From: Drechmeria coniospora | Taxonomy: Eukaryota; Ascomycota; Sordariomycetes; Hypocreales; Ophiocordycipitaceae | Direction: 5' to 3' | Length of the DNA stretch: 64,000 bases | NCBI RefSeq assembly: GCF_001625195.1 | Contig: NC_054390.1 | Coordinates: 10,140,148-10,204,147 of the forward strand | Part shown: one piece after another, positions 53,964-64,000 of the stretch | Layout: each line of letters starts with the position of its first letter | How positions within the stretch are numbered: the stretch's first letter is position 1 | The notes under the pieces: generated by a model | The model's input: only the letters and a program-made list of their open reading frames with translations | What the model was told of the DNA's origin: nothing | The model's database searches: none | Position numbers and translations under genes: made by a program

Positions 53964-56900
53964 ATACCTCCGCATCCTACAGCTCAACGTGCGGAAGCAG
54001 GAACCGGTGCAGCAAAGCTTGATGAACGACGCAGACCTCAAGGACTTTGCCGTGTTGGCAGTGTCTGAGCCGTATGCGCGCAGAATTGATGGCAAGGTGG
54101 TAACGAGCCCGGCGGGGCACAGTAACTGGTCGAAGATGATACCAACGCGCACACTTGAGGCGCCATGGCCAATCCGAAGCATGCTCTGGGTTCGGAACGA
54201 CATTGAGGCGGAATAGGTGCCCGTCCCATCGGCCGATCTCACAGCATTGGTGCTTCGACTGGCGGGGAGGGACGTGTTGGTGGTGTTGGTGTACGTGGGG
54301 GGAAAAAGTGTGGAGGCGCTGACGTCCGCAGTGGGACTGCTTGCACGATCTGATCCGGCATTTTCGTGACAGGACAGGTAGGCGCGCGGATGTGGTGCTG
54401 ACGGGAGACTTCAACCGCCACGACCTACTCTGGGGCGGAGACGAGGTGTCGGCGAGAAGGCAGGGCGAAGGCGAGCCCATCGTCGATCTGATGAACGAGC
54501 ACGGACTCTGCAGCCTTTTACCGAGGGGTACGAAGACGTGGCAAGGCCAGGACAGGGGGAGCACTATCGACTTGATGCTCACAACACCAGAACTGGCGGA
54601 CGAGAAGGTGGCGTGCGACATTCATCCGACCGAACATGGATCAGACCACAGAGCGATTCAGACAACATTCGGCGTCGAAATGCCCGATCGAAATGTCACG
54701 CAACGACTGCTGTTCAAAAATGCCCCTTGGATCCTGATCGGGGCCAGGGTGGAGGATAAGTCCGGTCGCTCCCTTGGACGGTCGATGTACAGACGCAGAC
54801 GGACCAGCTGATGCGAGTCGTCCTAGAGGCAATTCACGAGCTGACACCCAGAGCACAACCGCCACCATATGCGAAACGTTGGTGGACCAAGGACTTGACG
54901 CGACTTCGGCGGACGTATACGTACTGGCGAAACCAGGCGAGGGCGCAGAGGCGAGCTGGCCTAGCCCGGCCAGACTTGGAACGACGAGCCAAAGACGCTG
55001 CTAAAGAATACCACGATGCCATACGGGGCCAAAGGAAAGCACATTGGGAGGATTTCGTCGCCGAAGATGTCAACATCTGGTCGGCGGCCAAATATCTCCA
55101 GCCCGGCAAGGACATCATGGATGACAAAGTGCCGCCTTTGAAGAAGGGAGATGGATCTACGACCGGGGGCAGGGCAGAGCAAGCCGAGGAGCTGTTGGGC
55201 ACGTTCTTTCCGCCCCTGCCAGCAAGTATTGACACCGAAGGGGAACGTCCACAGCGGGCCGCGGTGCCCATGCCAGACTTGACACTGGAAGAGATTGAAG
55301 AAAAAGTGATGGCGCCGAAGCCGTGGAAAGCACCTGGAGATGATGGCCTCCCGGCGATGGTGTGGAAGCGGCTCTGGTACGTGGTGAAATTCCGGGTGTG
55401 GACTCTCTTTGACTCGTCGCTCCGAGACGGCGTGGTGCCTCACCAATGGCGAACCGCGAAGATCATCCCGTTGAAGAAACCGGACAAAGGGGATTACGCA
55501 CTGGCGAAGGCGTGGCGACCGATATCTCTACTGTCGACCCTTGGGAAGATCTTGGAAGCGGTCGTCGCAGAGCGCATCTCCTACGCAGTGGAGGCCCATG
55601 GGCTCCTGCCTGCAAATCACTTCGGGGCGAGAAAGCGACGGTCAGCCGACCAGGCCCTCATGCTTCTGCAAGAACAGGTTTATAAGGCATGGCGAACTGG
55701 CAAGTTGCTTAGCCTGATCAGCTTCGACGTGAAAGGCGCGTACAACGGGGTGTGCAAAGGGCGACTGCTGGAGAGAATGAAGGTGAGGGGTATACCGGAC
55801 AGTCTGATGACTTGGACGGCCTCGTTCTGCTCCGGGAGAACGGCCTCGGTGGTGGTGAATGGGCACACGTCCGAGCAACGAGAATTGCCCCAGGCGGGCC
55901 TGCCGCAGGGATCGCCGTCGTCACAATGGCGTTTCTGTTCTTCAACGCACATCTTGTGCAGAGAAGGGTCAATGCAAAGGGCGGCTCGATAGCTTTTGTC
56001 GACGATTACTCGGCATGGGTGATAGGGCCAACAGCAGAGGCAAACCGGGCAGGCATAGAGTCAATCACTGACGATGCGCTCGATTGGGAGAGACGCAGCG
56101 GCGCGACGTTTGAAGCGGACAAAACGACTGTCATACACTTCACACTAGTTGCGGAGCGCAACAGTGACACGCCGTTTATGATCAAAGGACAAGAGGTCAA
56201 ACCTAAGAGCAGCGCAAAAGTCCTAGTGATCATGGACACAAAACTTCGGTACAAGGAGCACATGGCCAGAGCCGCCGCCAAGGGACTCACGGCCGCGATG
56301 TGTCTGCGAAGACTCAAGATGCTCTCTCCGCGGATGGCGAGACAGCTGTTCGTGGCGACGGTTCCACCGACCATGGACTATGCTTCCAATGTGTGGATGC
56401 ATTCGTGCGGCGTGAGAGAAGCGGCATGGATCGACAAAGCTCAGAAGGTCGGAGCACAGGCAGTCACCGGAGCCTTCCGCACTGTTGCGACGGCAGTGGC
56501 TGAGGCTGCGGCCGGTGTCCGGTCCTTTCGAGAACGACACCAGTCGAGCTGCGACAAGATTCTTCATCAGCCTACGGACGCTCCCGAAAGCGCACCCTCT
56601 GGCAGCTTTGAAGGTCAAGGCGGGCAAACGATTCGTATCACCAATGCAGAAGATTGCCTTGGCACTGGTAACGACGGATACGAACCGAATGGAGACCATC
56701 CATGAGTATACACTGGCGCCGTAGAGCGACCGCATCCAGGTGGTGGGCGAGCCTGATCAAGTGGAAATGGGCAAGCCGAACGATGTGGAGGGCATCGTCA
56801 TCGCTACCTCCAGCTCATTGAGAAACGGCGCGGTCGGAATGGGAGGCGTCGTTCGCGACACTACCCTCAACAGCGCAGGAGAGGTGCTGGCCAGCCATTC

Positions 56901-57729
56901 GGTCACCCTTGGATTCAGAGACGAGCAAAACCCATGCACAGCGGAGCTTGCCGCGATAGTGATGGCGCTGAAGTGCATGCCGGCAGGCTTGCATCGCCGA
57001 GATTTGACAATCATCACGAGCAACCGCTCGGCTTTGCAGGTCATACGGAGGCCACGGCAGCAATCCGGCCAGTGCACAGTTCGACAGATATACGACCGCA
57101 TCGAGCATCTCCGGAGTAGAAGGTGCGGCGTCACGTTCTTGTGGGTTCCAGCAAGTGACGAGGACTTCGAGCTAGACCCGATGGCCAAGGCAGCGGCGCA
57201 GAGAGCCACGAGGCACGAGTGCGTGGCGGAGAAAGCGCCGTACCAGGCAAGATCTACAACTCTTCGACTGGCGCTCGCTCAGGAACGGCAGCTTGGGCAA
57301 ATCCCGCAAAGGGTGGGAAAGTACTCCAAGCGCATTGACAAGGCATTACCGGGCAAACACACCCGAATGTTGTACGACTCACTCAAGAGAAAGGAGGCGA
57401 ATGTGTTAGCGCAGCTCCGTACCGGCATGACGCGATTGAACAGTTACCTTCACAAGATAGGAGTGGTGGAATCGGATGCGTGTGGCTGTGGACAAGCAGC
57501 AGAGAGTGTAGAGCATTTTCTTTTCCGATGTAAGAAGTGGACGACACAGCGGGAAGTCATGGTTCAGTACTCACGAACAAATATGGGCAACTTGTCCTTC
57601 TTTCTGGGAGGCAAAACGGCGTCGGACGACGATAAGTGGAAACTAGACATGCAGGCCGTAAGTGCGACAGTTCGATTTGCGATGGCAACCAAACGGCTGG
57701 ACGTGGATCAGCGGGCAGAAACAGACTAA
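53956..57729 (+). pseudogene. LINE D ORF2: endonuclease, reverse transcriptase, RNase H (about one stop and four frameshifts)
   Basis: The frame starts at 53956 (MHKYLRILQLNVRKQEPV). Breaks: TAG at about 54214 (Glu-stop-Val-Pro, where LINE A has Glu-Gln-Val-Pro, so CAG to TAG) and frameshifts near 54330, 54760, 55915 and 56520. Endonuclease motifs VLTGDFNRHD and HGSDHRAI are present. The reverse transcriptase has KGAYNGVCKGRL, AGLPQGSP and an intact AFVDDYSAW active site. The 56740-57729 part is an RNase-H-like domain (NGAVGMGG, CTAELAAIVMAL, ITSNRSALQVI) followed by a Cys/His tail (CGCGQAAESVEHFLFRC). The third RNase H acid is Asn or Ser here and in the sister copies, which suggests this domain is degenerate across the family. 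The best-preserved LINE in the window, but not functional. Confidence 0.88.
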
Positions 57730-57998
57730 CTACCCAAACAAGATTATACTAACATTTAGCAGCCTCAAATTTGACAGACCGTGCTTCAGCTGATGAGGAT
57801 AGGATGCTGAACACTTGGAGAAATTGGCCTTCAAGCAGACCTGTCATGGAAACTTCGATTTAGGCTGGACAACGCAGAGCATGAAGATTCGTGGGGCTTG
57901 GAGTGACATGCAACAGTGTACTGAACGGTAAATAGCGTAGCGCAGTGGCCCTCTAGGGATTCCCTCCGGGCGTAATAAAATAGCAATAGCAATAGCAG
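57730..57998 (+). other. LINE D 3' untranslated region with short TAGCAA tail
   Basis: After the RNase H stop there are about 245 bp without ORFs, then AAAATAGCAATAGCAATAGC at about 57978. A short simple-repeat tail is a usual 3' end for this LINE class and probably marks the end of the element. Confidence 0.65.
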
Positions 57999-58509
57999 CT
58001 GAGTGGCCGTGAATCACTTCAGGCACTTCGTGGCCCAACCCCGCCAGCCAATCAACGGCGCTTCATGAAACACAACCCTTCCAACAATGCTGTCAGATCG
58101 TCTCTGCGGTCATCTGTGACCTCCTGGCAGAGGTGTGACGAAGTCGATCAAAACTCGTGCCAGCAATACGTTATTCTTGCTTAATCGCACGCTGCCGAAG
58201 CTGCCGAAATGCGTGACCACCGTCGGAAGCCGACATTGCGCACCGCGACGAAGACAGCAAACCAATGTAACGTGGTAAGGTGTGGATTGTTTCGAGCTGG
58301 TTGCCGCCGCGTTAGAGTCTGCCTTGGTACCGAGAATGATTGGTGATGAAGCACAGTGCTAAATAAAGAGGTCATTAACGTGGCACTTGTCTCATTATTT
58401 ACCGTGTACAGGCTGCCCTTCCGGCTTGTCGAGTCCAACGAGTTCCATACCTTCTGTAAGGCATTGAATCCCCAAGCGACTACTGACATCATTTGGTAGC
58501 ATGCGGATG
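57999..58509. other. Intergenic, nothing recognised
   Basis: No recognisable genes or repeats. A 103-codon minus-strand ORF (58181-58492) has no features suggesting it is real. Confidence 0.45.
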
Positions 58510-58592
58510 GCTCCGCGGGGAGCCCAAAACTCTGCTAACTATTTGACTATCCGATATTTAGTCCCGTCGCGGTAGGCGATTCTTGTAACGGG
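58510..58592 (-). pseudogene. Scrap of a LINE ORF1
   Basis: The minus strand reads TRIAYRDGTKYRIVK, stop, then LAEFWAPRGA, aligning with IRIACRDEDKHRIVKQVAEG and KAPRGAR of LINE A ORF1. The stop again replaces Gln (CAG to TAG). The fragment is about 80 bp and ends abruptly on both sides. Confidence 0.65.
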
Positions 58593-59264
58593 CTGAAAAG
58601 CTCACTCGGCTACACACTCGCTCGTACAGATGCTGTAGACCGCACCTGTGGGCGCGGCCCCAATGACCGGAACGGCCCTACCTACCGACGACGGCCCCGA
58701 CAGGCACCACGATGACATCAATGTCTCACGCCGACACACAGGTCATCACCCCAATCGCCGATTCCAACATTCCGTTACCTGACGGTAATGATGACAACAG
58801 CCCGTGTGACTACAGGTCCTGATGATCGTGACGATGACGGCACCCGTGACTACCACTGGTTTCAACAATTGTAACAATCGTGACGACAGTAGTACTCACA
58901 ACTACCGAGCCCAGCGATCATCATACAATATTGGTAACCGCTAGTTTCAACGACCCTGACGATCGTGACGACGGCGGCACTCGCGACTACCTATACTGAC
59001 GATCATGAAGACAGTAATAGATTGCTGTAAGGCCCACGGAAGTAACGGCTTGTTGGAAGGGAAAAAAGAAGGGTATTTAAACTGTCATTACTGCTGTACT
59101 TAGAACCACCCCTTCGTTAGTCAATGATACTTATTTCAAGTCGTACAGTCGATTGTCAATATATTGGCTGCACCGTTACAGTATTTAGAGAGGCGGCTGA
59201 ACGAACCTTATTATTATAGAACGCGATAAGACCTCACTACGCTGTAGATATACTGCCAAAATCT
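58593..59264. other. Degenerate repeats of a GATCGTGACGACG-type motif
   Basis: Between about 58770 and 59010, GATGATCGTGACGATGACGG, AATCGTGACGACAGTAG and GATCGTGACGACGGCGG recur at about 70-130 bp spacing, each followed by CACCCGTGACTACC-like sequence. They may be decayed coding repeats (Thr/Val-rich in one frame), but no frame is open. Confidence 0.45.
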
Positions 59265-59641
59265 ATTAAAATGCTCCATCGACTGGTCTTATTCCTCTTT
59301 AGCGATGGTACAAGGCAATTCCAACAAGATAACGCGAGATTTTACAGCTATAGCGGCACGCCCGAGTTGCTATAACTTCATGGTATTAATACTATTGAGT
59401 GGCCGCCGCACTCGCCCGATCTCAACCCAATCGAGAACGTTTGGAGAGCTCTAAAATCTACAATAATTGCTTTATTCCCTCATCTTGCCGGTCTATTAAA
59501 TAACGCAGCCTCAATTGCCGAATTGACAGTGTTTGAAGACGGCATGTGTTAGACCAGGACCATATTGACCGGCTAGTAGAGTCACTCCCGCGCCGACTTG
59601 AGGCTGTGCGAAGAGCCCGTGGTTGGTATACTAAATATTAA
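59265..59641 (+). pseudogene. Tc1/mariner transposase C-terminal relic
   Basis: The plus-strand frame reads FQQDNARFYSYSGTPELL, stop, LHGINTIEWPPHSPDLNPIE then NVWRALKSTI. The QQDNA and SPDLNPIENVW motifs carry the second and third catalytic acids of Tc1/mariner DDE transposases. A frameshift near 59565 restores RRLEAVRRARGWYTKY and a TAA at 59639-59641, the usual C-terminal ending. The N-terminal DNA-binding part and the first Asp are missing. Confidence 0.85.
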
Positions 59642-60599
59642 ATACCAAAAACGGGCCTTCAGCAATTAATACAGCTTCAAAATATATTGCGTTTTCGTAG
59701 AGTTATTTGCATTCAAAGTGGCGCGCATAAATCCGGAATCGGGCGGTGTGGGGCTGCGTTCGTAGACTTTTGGGTATTAACCTTATACATTACAGCGACA
59801 TCCACATTGGCGGACGCACCGGCACGGAGTGAGTTCGCGCTCACGGCGGAGCCCAGCCTCGAACCTTATCGGTGGTGCTAGCTTTTTGCGGAGATCCAGA
59901 GCTTATACTTCCTCACCCACACTGCAGACAAAAAGGAAAACAGGACCGGCATTGGGATCGAGACTGAGATCGAGTGAATTGAATGCGGCAGGGCATTTCC
60001 GCGTTGTCGTTGGAAATTCGGTACAGTTGCCTTGCGACCGATTTCCTAGCCGTTATGTGGCGGGGCTTTTTCAGTCAAAAAGGAAACCCTAGGCGCGTTA
60101 GCGCGGGCGGAGCGGGGCAGGTACCGATTGGCGGGGCGCGCGCGCGAAAAGGTACTTGCGGTCGGGATCGTCGAGTCAAAAAGGTGCAGTCAAAAAGATC
60201 CACCAATACGCGGCCGCGCGGGTCGGGAAAAATACGACCGTACGGGCGGAAAAGATTGTTCGGCGAATATCACGTCGCATCGGCCGTAGCGGTGCGCAGG
60301 GCGCGGCAAAATAATCCCCAACAGTAAAAGTTTTCTTGTCGGGAATTTGGGGAATTTCGGTACGACAATGGTTGGGTAGGTGGGGGGTGGGGGGGGGGGG
60401 GGGAAGTAGCGGTGTATTGGTATTGGTAGCTTTGCGGGCGGGGCTTGAAAAAAAAATCCCATCAAGGTAGCAGGGCCAGACCAATAGTAGACTGGAGTAA
60501 GTATAGTAGTACTCTATTATCTATCCGTACGTACTTGGGTTGGATTATTTCAATTGGATTGTTTCAATTGCCTTGCAAACGTATAAGTAGGTACTTGTA
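59642..60599. other. Mixed low-complexity region
   Basis: Contains a GC-rich block (about 60080-60250) related to sequence near 40800, a G run at about 60381-60400 and an A run at 60449-60457. Several short ORFs show no recognisable similarity. Confidence 0.45.
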
Positions 60600-60701
60600 G
60601 CTAAGCAACAGCAATTAGCAACAACAATAGCAATCGGGTCAGCAACAGCAACAGCAACAGCAACAACAACAGTAACGGCAACAGCAACAGTAACAGCAAC
60701 G

Positions 60702-60754
<53 letters not shown>

Positions 60755-60861
60755 GGCACCTGCAATTGTACCAGCAACTGTCAGTACCTGCAACAGCAAC
60801 AGTAACGGTACCGGCAACAGTAACGGCACCTGCAATTGTACCAGCAACAGTAACGGCACCG

Positions 60862-60892
<31 letters not shown>

Positions 60893-61055
60893 TACCTATA
60901 ACAGCAACAGCAACAGCAACGGTAACAGCAACTGTACCAGCAACTATCAGCACCTGCAACAGCAACAGCAACAGCAACGGTAACAGCAACTGTACCAGCA
61001 ACTATCAGCACCTGCAACAGCAACAGTAACAGTACCGGCAACAGCAACGGCAACG

Positions 61056-61086
<31 letters not shown>

Positions 61087-62577
61087 TACCTATAACAGCA
61101 ACAGCAACAGCAACGGTAACAGCAACTGTACCAGCAACTATCAGCACCTGCAACAGCAACAGCAACAGCAACGGTAACAGCAACTGTACCAGCAACTATC
61201 AGCACCTGCAACAGCAACAGTAACAGTACCGGCAACAGCAACGGCAACGGCAACAGTACCGGCAACAGCAACAGCAACGGCAACAGTACCGGCAACAGTA
61301 ACGGCACCTGCAATTGTACCAGTAACTATCAGCACCTGCAACAGCAACAGTAACAGTAACGGTACCTGCAATTGTACCAGCAACTGTCAGCAACAGCAAC
61401 GGCAACAGTAACAGTACCGGCAACAGCAACGGCAACGGCAACAGTACCAGCAACAGTACCGGCAACAGCAACGGCAACGGCAACAGCAACAGTAACAGTA
61501 CCGGCACCTGCAATTGTACCAGTAACTGTCAGCACCTGCAACAGCAACAGTAACGGTACCGGCAACAGCAACGGCAACGGCAACAGTACCAGCAACAGTA
61601 ACGGCACCTGCAATTGTACCAGTATCTATCAGCACCTGCAACAGCAACAGTAACAGTACCGGCACCTGCAATTGTACCAGTAACTGTCAGCACCTGCAAC
61701 AGCAACAGTAACGGTACCGGCAACAGCAACGGCAACGGCAACAGTACCAGCAACAGTAACGGCACCTGCAATTGTACCAGCAACTGTCAGCAACAGCAAC
61801 GGCAACAGTAACAGTACCGGCAACAGCAACGGCAACGGCAACAGTACCAGCAACAGTACCGGCAACAGCAACGGCAACGGCAACAGCAACAGTAACGGTA
61901 CCGGCAAAAGCAACGGCAACGGCAACAGTACCAGCAACAGTAACGGCACCTGCAATTGTACCAGTAACTATCAGCACCTACAACAGCAACAGTAACAGTA
62001 CCGGCACCTGTAATTATACCAGCAACTGTCAGCACCTGCAACAGTAACAGTAACGGTACCGGCAACAGTAACGGCACCTGCAATTGTACCAGCAACAGTA
62101 ACGGTACCTGCAATTGTACCAGCAACTGTTAGCACCTGCAACAGCAACAGCAACGGCAACAGCAACAGCAACAGCAACGGCAACAGCAACAGTAACAGTA
62201 CCGGCACCTGCAATTGTACCAGTAACTATCAGCACCTGCAACAGCAACAGTAACAGTACCGGCACCTGCAATTGTACCAGTAACTATCAGCACCTGCAAC
62301 AGCAACAGTAACAGTACCGGTACCTGCAATTGTACCAGTAACTGTCAGCACCTGCAACAGCAACAGCAACGGTACCGGCAATAGTAACGGCAACGGCAAC
62401 AGTACCAGCAACAGTAACGGCACCTGCAATTGTACCAGTAACTGTTGGCACCTGCAACAGCAACAGTAACGGTACCGGCAATAGTAACGGCAACTGTACC
62501 AGCAACTGTCAGCACCTGCAACAGCAACAGCAACAACAACGGCAACAGCAACAGCAACAGCAACGGCAACAGCAATA
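60600..62577 (+). repeat. 2-kb CAACAG-rich minisatellite with a 58-bp higher-order unit
   Basis: Hexamers CAACAG, CAACGG and TAACAG alternate with a conserved block ACCTGCAATTGTACCAG plus TAACTATCAGCACCTGCAAC. In the right half the combined unit repeats at 58 bp (for example 62129, 62229, 62287 and 62345 differ by multiples or near multiples of 58). Because 58 is not a multiple of 3, every frame is broken within a few units, so the many short Thr/Ala- or Val/Ala-rich ORFs on both strands are artefacts. The array ends at the ATG of the OrsD-like ORF. Confidence 0.88.
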
Positions 62578-63689
62578 ATGGGGTTTGGTACCTTCTCTTA
62601 CGATGCAAGCCATCAAGTCGTCGTATGCCAGCTATGCAGGACCTGCATAGGGCCAAAGGAAACGGCCATAAGAAGCCATCTCCGAGCAGAACCGCACCGA
62701 CTCCTCGGCCAAGACCTAAAGTCGACGGTTACTTCCCTTTTAAGCTATAAATGCCGATCTGAAAAGGAACTTCGAGATAATAGGCCAAGCCGGACTATAA
62801 CCTGCGTACCTATTGAGGGCCTAGCTACATTCCCTGGATACCTCTGCAATAACGGGGATAACTGCGACTTCTGTACAAGGCGGCTGGCTGCAATGCACGA
62901 CCACCTACCAAGGCACGGCAAGACACGAGCACAACACACAGAAGGTAACCCCCTATGGCGGGCCTGCTGCCTACAGACCTACTTTACGGCAAAGGGTAGG
63001 ATTGACTACTTTATCGTTCAGGACCAGCAGGAACGCCAAGGGGTACCATTATCGTTATCGGTAGAGGAAGACGCCCTATTCGCCACGTTAAAGCAGGATA
63101 TACAGCAAGCAACAAGGGACCTGGACGAAAAGGCAGCTACCGTACCGGATACCGACGAGACGGCTAGAACGGAGCGGCAGCCGTGGCTTGTTATGACGGG
63201 TTTCCCCGACCACCTACGGGGGCTACAGGATTCAGAGATCCAATCGTCGTATACACTACCTGGGAAGAAGAAATATAACAGTAGTAGTGATAACGAAGAA
63301 GACTGGCTACTGCTACAGATTTTGGAAGCAGCAGAAGAGGTACTTCGCGATGCTTATTCTGTCTGTAGCTACCGGGGCCTGGGTCAGAAGATTACACAGC
63401 AACGGGCCACTATCCTCAGTAACTTTACAGCCGGCCAGCCGGCCGCCCGGGGCAATACTATTGCGTTCCGTAGCTTTAAGAACCAGTCTACGTTATCGAC
63501 CTACTTCCGGAGGATGAAGCAGCTACTTGTCTACTACTTTCGCGTTGTGTATAGCGAGGACGGCCACTTTACAAGGGTAGGCAGCCAGGAAGAGGGTGGC
63601 CAGGTATTGCCAAAGGATATAATCCAGCCAACGCAAGCCCAGCAGGAAGCAATATTGGATGTTATTACAGCTATATACGATCAACAGGA

Positions 63690-63735
<46 letters not shown>

Positions 63736-64000
63736 GGCAACAGCAACGGTAACGGCAACAGCAACAGCAACGGTAACAGTAACGGCAGCAGCAACGGCAA
63801 CGGCAACAGCAACGGTAACGGCAACAGCAACAGCAACGGCAACAGCAACGGCAACAGCAACGGCAACAGCAACGGTAACGGCAATAGCAACAGCAACAGC
63901 AACGGCAACAGCAACGGTAACAGCAACGGTAACGGCAACAGCAATAGCACGGAAGCACGGCAAGAACGGCAACAGCACGTAACGGCAACAGCAACGGCAA
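62578..64000 (+). CDS. OrsD-like (DUF3505) zinc-finger protein, N-terminal part, open at the right edge
   Basis: A frame from the ATG at 62578 stays open through 64000 (474 codons, no stop). It begins MGFGTFSYDASHQVVVCQLC. Residues Cys17, Cys20, His34 and His40 form a C2H2-like finger (CQLC, then RSHLRAEPH). A second Cys/His cluster lies at residues 90-113 (Cys90, 96, 99; His107, 109, 113), followed by PLWRACCLQTYFTAKGRIDY. This is the signature of the fungal OrsD/DUF3505 family, named from an orsellinic-acid cluster gene of unknown biochemistry and common in multi-copy accessory genes. From residue 372 an Asn-Ser/Asn-Gly run follows. The ATG is the first Met after an in-frame TAA at about 62485; an upstream exon is possible. 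Further domains lie outside the window. Confidence 0.82.
63691..63950 (+). repeat. In-frame AACAGC/AACGGC repeat coding Asn-Ser-Asn-Gly
   Basis: About 43 consecutive hexanucleotide units encode alternating Asn-Ser and Asn-Gly within the OrsD-like ORF. The same hexamer alphabet makes up the non-coding minisatellite at 60600-62577. Array length is a multiple of 3 throughout, keeping the ORF open. Confidence 0.9.

Noticed and set aside
60639..62656. Many 60-120-codon Ala/Val- or Cys-rich ORFs on both strands
   Set aside because: They arise from CAACAG-type hexamers in the minisatellite; the 58-bp unit breaks each frame.
62445..62750. 101-codon ORF NNGVWYLLLRCKPSS at the minisatellite end
   Set aside because: Overlaps the OrsD-like gene in another frame; only the 62578 frame shows family motifs.
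63523..63978. Minus-strand 151-codon Ala/Val-rich ORF
   Set aside because: Complement of the Asn-Ser/Gly-coding repeat; no independent evidence.

Overview
The window looks like repeat-rich, accessory (possibly subtelomeric) DNA of a filamentous ascomycete (Pezizomycotina). The evidence is a short spliceosomal intron, a fungal LysM-effector relic, GLEYA-type adhesin domains, Tad1-like LINEs with zinc-knuckle ORF1, fungal Pogo and Tc1/mariner relics, an OrsD-type (DUF3505) zinc-finger ORF and RIP-like CpA-to-TpA stop codons. No rRNA, tRNA or CRISPR array was recognised.

Layout. 1-7656: 3' part of a giant Thr-rich repeat surface protein ending in two GLEYA-like domains. 7657-16225: solo LTRs of three families, one hypothetical gene (9982-10848, minus), a LysM pseudogene (11285-12917, minus) and a Pogo transposase relic (15412-15663, minus). 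16226-28018: a second giant surface protein of about 3,913 aa; I assign it a signal-peptide exon, a 51-nt intron and a C-terminal glycine-rich domain. 28019-35311: nested LTR elements, including a 1.6-kb palindrome and a 3.05-kb LTR retroelement (32254-35306) whose outer 5-bp target duplications match. 35307-41120: AT-rich sequence, one secreted hypothetical ORF (37366-38562), and a decayed Elongator ELP3 copy (39525-40313). 41125-50588: two decayed Tad1-like LINEs in tandem on the minus strand. 51539-52357: an intact CYTH-like gene, probably single-copy. 52770-57998: a less decayed plus-strand LINE with an intact ORF1. 58000-62577: a LINE scrap, a Tc1/mariner relic and a 2-kb 58-bp-unit minisatellite. 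62578-64000: an OrsD-like ORF running off the right edge.

How the parts relate. The two giant genes share a roughly 38-residue Cys-x3-Cys repeat but carry different C-terminal heads (a GLEYA pair versus a glycine-rich domain). This suggests a modular adhesin family built from exchangeable stalks and heads, expanding by tandem and higher-order duplication. The surrounding transposons show nested insertion and point-mutation decay, and that decay also reaches host-like genes (LysM, ELP3). Most functional statements are family-level inferences from reading the translations.
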